From assembly GCA_011773575.1 (NCBI GenBank), contig WVXJ01000105.1, positions 17,300 through 22,531 of the forward strand: a DNA stretch of 5,232 nucleotides, read 5' to 3'. Below the pieces are notes generated by a model, which worked only from the letters and a program-made list of their open reading frames with translations, made no database searches and was not told the DNA's origin. This document shows positions 1-5,232 of the stretch, piece by piece. The position numbers and the translations under genes were made by a program. The stretch comes from Armatimonadota bacterium (GTDB lineage Bacteria > Armatimonadota > Hebobacteria > Hebobacterales > WVXJ01). Every line of letters starts with the position of its first letter. Position 1 is the stretch's first letter.

Positions 1-189
1 GCCGATCTGTTCCGCGATATAGACAGCATCTTCATCACTTGTCTGACCATTGATACGAACCGGAAGACTGCCCAGAGGCTTGAAATAGCCCACCTTCAGG
101 CCGCGCTCTTGCAGGTGGAGCGCGATGACGATGGCGGCGAGAGATTTACCGGCATAGGCGGAAGTTGAAACTATATAGAGTGTCTTCAT
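1..189 (-). CDS. P-loop protein, BioD-like N-terminal domain of phosphotransacetylase family (partial, N-terminal 63 codons)
   Basis: The gene starts at the ATG at 189-187 and runs off the window at position 1, so only 63 residues are visible. They begin MKTLYIVSTSAYAGKSLA. A hydrophobic beta strand (residues 3-8) leads into a P-loop variant ending AGKS (13-16). A helix follows, and then a strand-turn reading GLKVGYFKPLG (residues 31-41). This pattern matches the BioD-like / cobyrinic acid a,c-diamide synthase-like ATPase fold at the N-terminus of phosphotransacetylase-family proteins (COG0857 type, often followed by a DRTGG domain). The first Gly of a classical Walker A is Thr (T9), as is tolerated in BioD-like loops, while the GKS core is intact. 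The start overlaps the acsV stop as ATGA, with a weak GGAA five bases upstream of the ATG, so translational coupling to acsV is likely. The function is unproven: it could regulate or assist acetyl-CoA or acetyl-phosphate metabolism, or be a cofactor-related ATPase. The domains after residue 63 are out of view. Nickel-insertion ATPases (CooC/AcsF) are a less likely reading, because those carry a deviant Walker A with a second Lys (KGGxGK) that is absent here. Confidence 0.75.
   Translation of the reverse strand, partial: MKTLYIVSTSAYAGKSLAAIVIALHLQERGLKVGYFKPLGSLPVRINGQTSDEDAVYIAEQIG
186..189 (-). other. ATGA stop/start overlap between acsV and the P-loop gene
   Basis: Read on the minus strand, bases 189-186 are ATGA. 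ATG opens the downstream P-loop gene and TGA closes acsV in the adjacent frame. This four-base overlap is the usual signature of translational coupling and indicates that the two genes share one transcript. Confidence 0.85.
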
Positions 190-2084
190 ATCCGTTCCGC
201 GCATTTCTCCATCACCGATGGAAAGAGAGAGGTATCCGTATGAGGCAGGAAGAGTCCGGCCACATAAGCCTCCATGAAGTCTGATTCCGCGCTCAAATCG
301 AAGTTAGTCATCTTGGCGGCGATATGTTCCGTTCTCTTCCTGGCCTCGGCTGAAAGCAAGGCCATTCTTGCCCCCGCCACTGAACTGTTACCGACAAATC
401 GGATCTTCTCCAACGGCAGGTCCGGCAGCATCCCGATGGTCACCGCGTTTTCCGCGTCCAGGTAATTGCCGAAGGCCCCCGCCACCAGTATCTGCTCCAA
501 CTCGCTCGCCTTCATATCCACCCGCTTCAGGAGTATGGACAAGCCGGCATAGACCGCGGCTTTGGAGCGAATCAGATTCTGAATATCATTTTCCCCCAGG
601 AAGATATCCTCCTCCCGGCCAATCTCCTCTCCCCAGAGAAGGACGAATCCCGGCTCCTCATCAACCACCCGGGTGCGGCGAGTGGGCCGTCCGAGATCAA
701 TTCTCCCCGCCCTATCTATCAGGCCGGCTCGCAGCAGACAGGCAATCGTGTCCACCAGCCCGGAGCCGCAGATGCCGCGGGGCTTGGCTTCTCCCACTGT
801 CCGACAGCGGATTTCATCACTGAGCGCATCATATTCAACCCGTTCGATCGCCCCGGGTCCGGCATACATCCCGTGTTTGATTCCGGAACCCTCGAAGGCG
901 GGTCCGGCGGAACAGGAGGCACATACCAGCCAATCCTTGTTTCCTATCGCCACTTCGCCATTGGTGCCCAAATCAATCAGGGCCTGCACCGCCTCCACTT
1001 CATCCATACCCGTAGCCAGGGTGCCGGCAACTATGTCGCCTCCCACATAACTGCTCACCGCCGGCGAAACCCGCACCGGCCCTCGGGGGTGAATCGTAAG
1101 CCCGACTTCATCCGCCTCTACTCCGGGGAAGTGCCTCGCCGCGGGCACATAGGGCTCTCTGCGCAGCGCGCTCGCTTCGATCCCCAGAAGAAACTGAGTC
1201 ATCACGGTATTGCCCGCGCAGGAGGCGCAGATTATCTGCTCTCTTTCCAGTTCATGTTTAGTGATGAGTTCTTCTATCAAGCGGTTTATGGTCTCAAGGA
1301 TCTTCTCTTGCAGCGCGGCGGCGCGCTCACTTTGCTCTTCAGAGGCGATGATGCGAGAGATCACATCATTGCCGAATGCAATCTGATCATTCAATCCCGC
1401 CGCGGTTCCGACAAGCGCGCCGGTCTCAAGATCAACCAGTTGCACCACCACTGTAGTAGTCCCCACATCGATCGCCAGCCCATAGACCGGTTTTCTCTCG
1501 GAGGCGGGCTGGAGCCCGAATATATGTGTCTTTCCCTCCATCTCGCCTACCAGGGCATCAACCTTCCAGCCGGCCTCTCTGAGCACTTTGGGCAGGGCCT
1601 GGAGAACGGGCAGGGTTATTCCTGGAGAGGCTTCCACGGCGCGCTGCTCTTTTATCGCGCGGGTGAGCCGGTTGAGATCATCCACATTGTCCTTGAGGGT
1701 TGGTGCCTCCATCTCCAACTCTATCCGCTCCGCCAGAGGCCCCTCTGGCGCGCCTGTCTCAAGCCCGTGCTCACCCCTGACTAGTATCTGAAGCCGTCCC
1801 CGCTGGCTTTCAACCGGAACCTCGACCACTGCATCTCCGGTTACGCGCGCCTGACAGGCCAGTATATAGCCTTCTTTCTCCTCGTCAGGACTCAAAAGCG
1901 GGCTCTTCTCGGCATCCACCTTCCCCAGGCGCGGTATGACCTTGCACTTTCCGCACGCTCCCTGCCCGCCGCACGCCGAATCCAGTGCCACCCCCAACCC
2001 GTGAGCCACCGAGAGAAGTGTCTCACCGGCCTGCGCCTCCGCGCACTTGCCTTCAGGATAAAAAACGATGATGTGGGTACCCAT
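186..2084 (-). CDS. acsV: RACo: ATP-dependent reductive activator of the corrinoid iron-sulfur protein
   Basis: The 632-residue cytoplasmic protein is close to the usual length of RACo. Its role in the family is to rescue CFeSP whose cobalt has been oxidised to Co(II), by coupling ATP hydrolysis to electron transfer that restores Co(I). An N-terminal plant-type [2Fe-2S] ferredoxin domain (about 1-95) has ligands C38, C44, C47 and C77. A linker and middle region (about 100-200) follow. The C-terminal two thirds is an ASKHA-type ATPase: phosphate-1 loop DVGTTT (206-211), NDVISRI (239-245), phosphate-2 loop DLGTNGE (371-377), CGSGLVD (439-445) and adenosine-site motif VAGAFGNYLD (534-543). The ATG at 2084 is the only plausible start: an in-frame TAA lies at 2093-2091 and no start codon follows closely. 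Its ribosome binding site is weak; AAGGA is present but 17 bases away. RamA-type activators differ by carrying C-terminal [4Fe-4S] clusters. Activators for methylotrophic O-demethylases share this architecture, so the assignment to CFeSP rests partly on the adjacent acsC. Confidence 0.93.
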   Translation of the reverse strand: MGTHIIVFYPEGKCAEAQAGETLLSVAHGLGVALDSACGGQGACGKCKVIPRLGKVDAEKSPLLSPDEEKEGYILACQARVTGDAVVEVPVESQRGRLQILVRGEHGLETGAPEGPLAERIELEMEAPTLKDNVDDLNRLTRAIKEQRAVEASPGITLPVLQALPKVLREAGWKVDALVGEMEGKTHIFGLQPASERKPVYGLAIDVGTTTVVVQLVDLETGALVGTAAGLNDQIAFGNDVISRIIASEEQSERAAALQEKILETINRLIEELITKHELEREQIICASCAGNTVMTQFLLGIEASALRREPYVPAARHFPGVEADEVGLTIHPRGPVRVSPAVSSYVGGDIVAGTLATGMDEVEAVQALIDLGTNGEVAIGNKDWLVCASCSAGPAFEGSGIKHGMYAGPGAIERVEYDALSDEIRCRTVGEAKPRGICGSGLVDTIACLLRAGLIDRAGRIDLGRPTRRTRVVDEEPGFVLLWGEEIGREEDIFLGENDIQNLIRSKAAVYAGLSILLKRVDMKASELEQILVAGAFGNYLDAENAVTIGMLPDLPLEKIRFVGNSSVAGARMALLSAEARKRTEHIAAKMTNFDLSAESDFMEAYVAGLFLPHTDTSLFPSVMEKCAERI

Positions 2085-2105
2085 CTCGCTTTACCGGAGA
2101 TTCCT

Positions 2106-2119
2106 TGAAGTTGCCTTCA
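2106..2119 (-). promoter_or_regulatory. small hairpin with GCAA (GNRA) tetraloop upstream of acsV
   Basis: In the minus-strand RNA the sequence is UGAAG-GCAA-CUUCA, a perfect five-pair stem closed by a GNRA-class tetraloop. It ends where an AAGGA motif begins (2106-2102), which itself lies 17 bases before the acsV ATG. It could protect a 5' end or shape access to the ribosome binding site, but a stem this short may arise by chance. Confidence 0.3.
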
Positions 2120-2125
2120 CCTGTC

Positions 2126-2154
2126 AGTAAAGCAGTTGCAGGGACGAATTGCAA
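2126..2154 (-). promoter_or_regulatory. weak candidate sigma-70 promoter for acsV (second candidate)
   Basis: On the minus strand TTGCAA (2154-2149) and TTTACT (2131-2126) are separated by 17 bases. Each matches four of six positions of the -35 and -10 consensus. Transcription would start near 2119 and give a leader of about 35 bases before the acsV ATG. Matches of this quality occur often by chance. Confidence 0.15.
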
Positions 2155-2160
2155 CCGTCC
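2133..2160 (-). promoter_or_regulatory. two overlapping, mutually exclusive hairpins in the acsC-acsV spacer
   Basis: The first hairpin pairs GTTGCA (minus strand, 2155-2150) with TGCAAC (2140-2135) around a nine-base loop, and extends by one G-U and one C-G pair to 2157/2133. The second pairs GGACG (2160-2156) with CGTCC (2146-2142) around another nine-base loop. They share bases, so only one can form at a time. Neither is followed by a T-run. An attenuator-like switch is conceivable, but I see no leader peptide or known ligand-binding fold. Confidence 0.25.
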
Positions 2161-2183
2161 GAAGTAGAAAAGGCTGCCGCGAC

Positions 2184-2212
2184 AGTATACGATCTAGGCG
2201 GCGGCTTGCCAC
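2184..2212 (-). promoter_or_regulatory. weak candidate sigma-70 promoter at the acsC end
   Basis: On the minus strand GTGGCA (2212-2207, four of six matches to the -35 consensus) and TATACT (2189-2184, five of six matches to the -10 consensus) are separated by 17 bases, overlapping the last codons of acsC. It could give acsV and the P-loop gene a separate start, with a leader of roughly 90 bases containing the spacer hairpins. This rests on pattern match only. Confidence 0.22.
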
Positions 2213-3531
2213 TCATTGCGCAGGTAACTGGGGATGCCCGAGGATTCCCTTGGGCCCACCATTATCTTCCAGCCGGAGAGTTCCTCCAACTTGCCGCTCA
2301 ACACGGCCACATAGCCGGGGATTATTATCTTGCGGTGTTTCGCTTTTTCATCCACCCCGGCCTTCTTTATGTTCTCCGCGATTATCTCCGCATTGAACTT
2401 GTCTGAAGCCCAGGCGGTAAGTACAGAGGTCCCCTCGGTATTCACCACCACCACCCAGCTCGACACCTTGCTCGCCTCCACGTCTCCCTCCACTGTGAAG
2501 TAGGTGAGTGAGAAGTTGGTTGTCACCAGCACAGGGGAGTTCTCATCCGGGGTGCCGATTTGATATAAGCCCTCTGCGATCTGAATGGGCTTCTGAGGAT
2601 CGGTGTAGATGTTCTGTCTGGCGGTAAGCACCGGCAGCAGTGACCACAGTTCCGCTTTGTCCAGCACCACGATACCCGCGTATTTGGCGATGAACTGGCT
2701 CGCCAGCAGCGCTTCTTCTGACGCATCTTTCCCCGTGGCAAGACAAATGGTGGGGAACCCGAAAGCCCGGAACTTCTTTCTCAAAGCCGCCCGCCGGATG
2801 GAGGTCTGATGGGCGAGCACTTCAACCGGCTCTCTCGCTCCGCTGTCGAGCACTAGATCGGCGGCACCCAGAGATTGTGCCTTTTCCGACAGTGCCGCCA
2901 AGGCCTCCAGGCCTTCGGCCTTGATCGCCAATGGACAGGAGAACTTCTTTGCCAGGGGGGCGAGTTGCTCCACATTCTGCTCGGTGGCGGCATAAATCAG
3001 AGGCTTCTTCGCTCCGCATTTCTCCAGGGCTTTCTCCAGCGCGCCGGCATCTTCGCTTATCAGAATAAGCGGCAGGGGGGAATTCTGCGTTATCTTCGCC
3101 GCCGCCTCCGCAAGCGCAGCTCCCTCGCCGCGCAGAGCAATCAGATTCACTGCTATGTTCTGGCCCACCCGCTCGAAGGCCATCTCACCTATCTTGCGAA
3201 CCCGGTCGAGAAGTTCCGCCTCCGCCATTGACGCATCAACCATGACCGCGATTCCGGTGGGATGATGAAAGGTCTCTTCATGACGGAAGAGCACGGTCTC
3301 GTTGCCCAGTTCGACCTTCTTCTCATCCGCGCCGATTGAGATTAGTTTTATCGGCGGCTGGGCGGCGCCCTCCAGGGCCGCCTTCGCCTCATCCGTCGCA
3401 TGCGGGCATTGATCCAGTGTCGCCTGTTTTTGAGCCAGTTTCATGGCAAAGGCCAAACAGGTCGGCACCCCGCAGTCACGGCAGTTTGTCTTCGGCAGAT
3501 GTTTGTAAATCTCCAATCCGGTCAGGGCCAT
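2194..3531 (-). CDS. acsC: Corrinoid iron-sulfur protein (CFeSP) large subunit
   Basis: The 445-residue protein is full length for this family. It is the gamma subunit of CFeSP, which pairs with the small subunit AcsD, accepts a methyl group from methyltetrahydrofolate through the AcsE methyltransferase, and passes it to acetyl-CoA synthase. The N-terminal domain (about 1-58) carries the [4Fe-4S] motif with ligands C17, C20, C25 and C42, spaced CX2CX4CX16C as in the family. A TIM-barrel-like middle region (about 90-315) follows. The C-terminal part (about 325-445) contains NFSLTYFTVEGDVE (339-352), IIIPGYVAVLSGKLEELSGW (402-421) and VGPRESSGIPSYL (425-437), typical of the cobalamin-binding end. 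The ATG at 3531 was chosen because it begins the family N-terminus and has AAGGAG six bases upstream. The frame stays open upstream to 3711, but that part is Arg/Pro-rich and antiparallel in character to nothing known; it simply overlaps acsB. acsB ends 25 bases upstream. Confidence 0.97.
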   Translation of the reverse strand: MALTGLEIYKHLPKTNCRDCGVPTCLAFAMKLAQKQATLDQCPHATDEAKAALEGAAQPPIKLISIGADEKKVELGNETVLFRHEETFHHPTGIAVMVDASMAEAELLDRVRKIGEMAFERVGQNIAVNLIALRGEGAALAEAAAKITQNSPLPLILISEDAGALEKALEKCGAKKPLIYAATEQNVEQLAPLAKKFSCPLAIKAEGLEALAALSEKAQSLGAADLVLDSGAREPVEVLAHQTSIRRAALRKKFRAFGFPTICLATGKDASEEALLASQFIAKYAGIVVLDKAELWSLLPVLTARQNIYTDPQKPIQIAEGLYQIGTPDENSPVLVTTNFSLTYFTVEGDVEASKVSSWVVVVNTEGTSVLTAWASDKFNAEIIAENIKKAGVDEKAKHRKIIIPGYVAVLSGKLEELSGWKIMVGPRESSGIPSYLRNEWQAAA

Positions 3532-3537
3532 ATTCTT

Positions 3538-3543
3538 CTCCTT
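3538..3543 (-). promoter_or_regulatory. ribosome binding site of acsC
   Basis: Minus-strand AAGGAG lies six bases before the ATG at 3531. This strong Shine-Dalgarno match fixes the acsC start and excludes the longer frame that opens inside acsB. Confidence 0.85.
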
Positions 3544-3556
3544 CAGCCAAACGAAT

Positions 3557-5232
3557 CTAGAACAGTGGATCCATCTTGGGCGCGGGATGTTCCACCTTCT
3601 CCAGCCAGGGGAGCAGTTCCTCGATGGAGGTGGCGGTGGTCTCGTCCGCCACTTTGTCCAAGAGATCCGGCATCTCCAACTCCTCCGCGCGCGCCTTGAA
3701 GCGCTCGGCAATCGCCTCTTTCAATTCTTTGGGCATCCATACGATACGCGGCAGGCCTCCCTCTGCGGAGATGAACTTGCGGCTGGTGATGTAGAGCCGG
3801 CCGATACCCAGGAAGCCCGGGGTCTGCAAGCCGCCTCCCACGCTTCCCGCCAGGGTGGTGAAAGCCATCCCCAGGGGGGTCATGCCGGGATACTCCCGGT
3901 TCACTATCATCACTCCATTCGCCTCCGGCAGTACCGCCATAATGCACTCGAAACATCCGCAGGAGGTCATGGGATCTTCCATCAGGGAATAGGCATTGAA
4001 GCGCTCCACGCTCTTATTGGAGGTCTGATAGACAAACTCATTTACACCCTTCCACTGCCCCTTGACTTCATCTATACAGTCTGCTTTCTTCACCGGCTGG
4101 TTAGCTCCTGCCGGGTTTATCTCATAAGCGGCTTTGCCGTCCAGCCAGTTGTAGGCCCCACATAGCCCCAGCCGCTCCGGGCTGATAATACAGACATGGT
4201 TGGGGGCATAGGACTGGCATAGGGTGCAGGAATAGAAGATATCCACACTCTCATCCGTCATACCGGCAACACGCTCATCGCGCGCTTCATAGGCCTCTCT
4301 CGCCTCGGCAAGGATGGGCTTCATCTTCTCTTCTTCAGTGAAGATTGTAACCTGCACCTTATCCACCAGCGCGGGGAAATGCTCCAGGTACTGCGCCCTC
4401 AGCAGTTCGCCGAAATGCTTCAATCGGAAGCCCGCACCGAAGGCCTCCTTGGAGATGCGAATCCAGTTAATATCCCGCTGGCCCATATGGAAGATGCCGT
4501 GCGCGTAATTGATGAGATTGTGAATGCGCCGCTCCATGATGGGCTCGAAGTCCTTCTGCATCTTGCGGCCCGCCACTTCAATCAGCATGCCCAGAGGCAT
4601 CGCCTCACCTTCCGCCACAGAATCACAGTCCGCGCCTATCAGTTCGATCTTTCCGTCCTCCACCTCGTCCAACTCTTTCATCCGCAGGAACTCGAATGAA
4701 GTGGAATATTTGCCGCCGAACTGCACCTGCATATCGGCCTTGCGAACCGTCTCACCTTCGAAAGCCGCCGCAACAGGGACGGGAATATCAATTTCGCTCA
4801 TCTTGACTTTCACACCCCGCACTTCAACACACACGGGAACGATGCGCTTATGATCCAGTTCCCTCACCAGTTCTTCATAGGTGCATACACCGGTGGGGCG
4901 TATCTCCGGTATCTCCGTATCACAGATTACCGGGAATCCCATATTGATGGCCCCCGCGCCGCTCGCATATTTCATATCATCAATGGGGCCCAATCCCAGC
5001 CCGAAAGCGAAGATGCGGGCCCGCGTGTAATCCAGACATTCCTTCCACTGACCCTTCTTATGACCGCCGAAGGTGAGAGCGCCGCGTATCGCCCAGTTGA
5101 GTGCATAGATGATGGAATGGGTATCCGGCCCCAGGGGAACGATGTACATCCCCCACCAAGCCTTCTTCAGATCACCCTCCGGCGCTTGTGAGGGATCGCC
5201 GGGAATGACACTTGCCTCCACCAGTTGATCCC
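3557..5232 (-). CDS. acsB: Acetyl-CoA synthase subunit of CO dehydrogenase/acetyl-CoA synthase (partial, 5' end outside window)
   Basis: AcsB forms acetyl-CoA from CO, a methyl group delivered by CFeSP, and CoA at a Ni-Ni-[4Fe-4S] A-cluster. The window holds the last 557 codons plus two bases; the frame is open through 5232, and the GTG at 5221 is an internal Val codon, not a start. Numbering from that codon, the A-cluster Cys residues are C332, C335, C344, C354, C421 and C423, in SCTLCQSYAPNHVC, GLCGAYNWL and SCGCFEC. All six sit at a constant offset of 174 from the known Moorella thermoacetica ligands (506, 509, 518, 528, 595, 597), so about 170 N-terminal residues are missing and there are no internal indels across that stretch. 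Upstream landmarks include AWWGMYIVPLGPDTHSIIYA (21-40), EVAGRKMQKDFEP (215-227) and FHMGQRDINWIRIS (244-257). This upstream part corresponds to the CODH-contacting and CFeSP-facing domains. The position of the gating Phe512 is Tyr338 here. acsC follows after 25 bases in the same operon. The gene ends with TAG at 3559-3557. Confidence 0.97.
   Translation of the reverse strand, partial: DQLVEASVIPGDPSQAPEGDLKKAWWGMYIVPLGPDTHSIIYALNWAIRGALTFGGHKKGQWKECLDYTRARIFAFGLGLGPIDDMKYASGAGAINMGFPVICDTEIPEIRPTGVCTYEELVRELDHKRIVPVCVEVRGVKVKMSEIDIPVPVAAAFEGETVRKADMQVQFGGKYSTSFEFLRMKELDEVEDGKIELIGADCDSVAEGEAMPLGMLIEVAGRKMQKDFEPIMERRIHNLINYAHGIFHMGQRDINWIRISKEAFGAGFRLKHFGELLRAQYLEHFPALVDKVQVTIFTEEEKMKPILAEAREAYEARDERVAGMTDESVDIFYSCTLCQSYAPNHVCIISPERLGLCGAYNWLDGKAAYEINPAGANQPVKKADCIDEVKGQWKGVNEFVYQTSNKSVERFNAYSLMEDPMTSCGCFECIMAVLPEANGVMIVNREYPGMTPLGMAFTTLAGSVGGGLQTPGFLGIGRLYITSRKFISAEGGLPRIVWMPKELKEAIAERFKARAEELEMPDLLDKVADETTATSIEELLPWLEKVEHPAPKMDPLF

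Larger units (their letters stand above)
2085..2193 (-). other. acsC-acsV intergenic spacer (109 bases)
   Basis: This is the only sizeable gap between genes; the other junctions are 25 bases apart or overlapping. It holds no open frame that looks real. On the minus strand it carries a small GCAA-loop hairpin next to acsV, a pair of overlapping alternative hairpins in the middle, and two weak promoter-like hexamer pairs, listed separately. No hairpin is followed by a T-run, so there is no sign of an intrinsic terminator and read-through from acsC into acsV is expected. Confidence 0.6.

Noticed and set aside
873..1784. 303-codon open frame on the plus strand
   Set aside because: It lies wholly antisense to acsV, whose motifs are unmistakable, and its translation shows no recognisable domain; it is a shadow of GC-rich coding sequence.
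2133..2160. Intrinsic terminator between acsC and acsV
   Set aside because: The hairpins are short with nine-base loops, and no T-run follows on the minus strand, so termination is not supported.
2174..2185. Near-palindrome CTGCCGCGACAG as an operator
   Set aside because: It is a single 12-base imperfect palindrome with no second copy and no regulator gene nearby; this is expected by chance.
3532..3711. 60-codon upstream extension of the acsC frame
   Set aside because: It overlaps the 3' end of acsB, has an Arg/Pro-rich composition unlike the family, and the ATG at 3531 has an ideal AAGGAG and begins the conserved N-terminus.
3543..3956. 137-codon open frame on the minus strand in another frame of acsB
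   Set aside because: It overlaps the real acsB frame on the same strand, and its composition looks like an off-frame translation.
3587..4165. 192-codon open frame on the plus strand
   Set aside because: It is antisense to the conserved A-cluster domain of acsB and has no recognisable motif.
5219..5221. GTG as a possible acsB start
   Set aside because: The frame stays open upstream to the window edge (codons for Asp, Gln, Leu are visible), and the family has about 170 more residues before this point.

Overview
The window is a stretch of a bacterial Wood-Ljungdahl (reductive acetyl-CoA) operon. All four genes lie on the minus strand, so transcription runs from the right end towards position 1. 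The order is acsB (acetyl-CoA synthase, 5' end cut by the window), acsC (large subunit of the corrinoid iron-sulfur protein, CFeSP), acsV (the ATP-dependent reductive activator of that protein, RACo), and the first 63 codons of a P-loop protein that resembles the BioD-like N-terminal domain of phosphotransacetylase-family proteins.

Layout from right to left: acsB occupies 5232-3557. A 25-base gap with a strong ribosome binding site follows, then acsC at 3531-2194. Next comes a 109-base gap (2193-2085), the only real intergenic space. It holds several small hairpins and two weak promoter-like matches. acsV occupies 2084-186, and its stop overlaps the start of the P-loop gene (ATGA at 189-186), which leaves the window at position 1. 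I see no RNA genes, mobile elements, CRISPR arrays or plus-strand genes. The long plus-strand open frames are antisense shadows of these four genes.

The genes form one functional chain. CFeSP carries a methyl group on its cobalt and delivers it to the Ni-Ni-[4Fe-4S] A-cluster of AcsB, where it is joined to CO and CoA to give acetyl-CoA. When the cobalt is occasionally oxidised to Co(II), RACo uses ATP hydrolysis and a [2Fe-2S] cluster to return it to Co(I). The acsA, acsD and acsE partners are not in view and may lie outside the window.

The host is most likely an anaerobic bacterium with a complete or partial Wood-Ljungdahl pathway (an acetogen, a CO oxidiser, or an organism running the pathway in reverse). 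Bacterial origin is suggested by the AcsB fragment, which already extends well upstream of the A-cluster domain in register with the long bacterial enzyme, and by the RACo gene beside acsC. The sequence is moderately GC-rich; I cannot name the phylum from it. The window looks like a conserved core-metabolism operon rather than a new system. The points most worth a second look are the coupled P-loop gene, a Tyr at the position of the CO-gate Phe in AcsB, and the acsC-acsV spacer.
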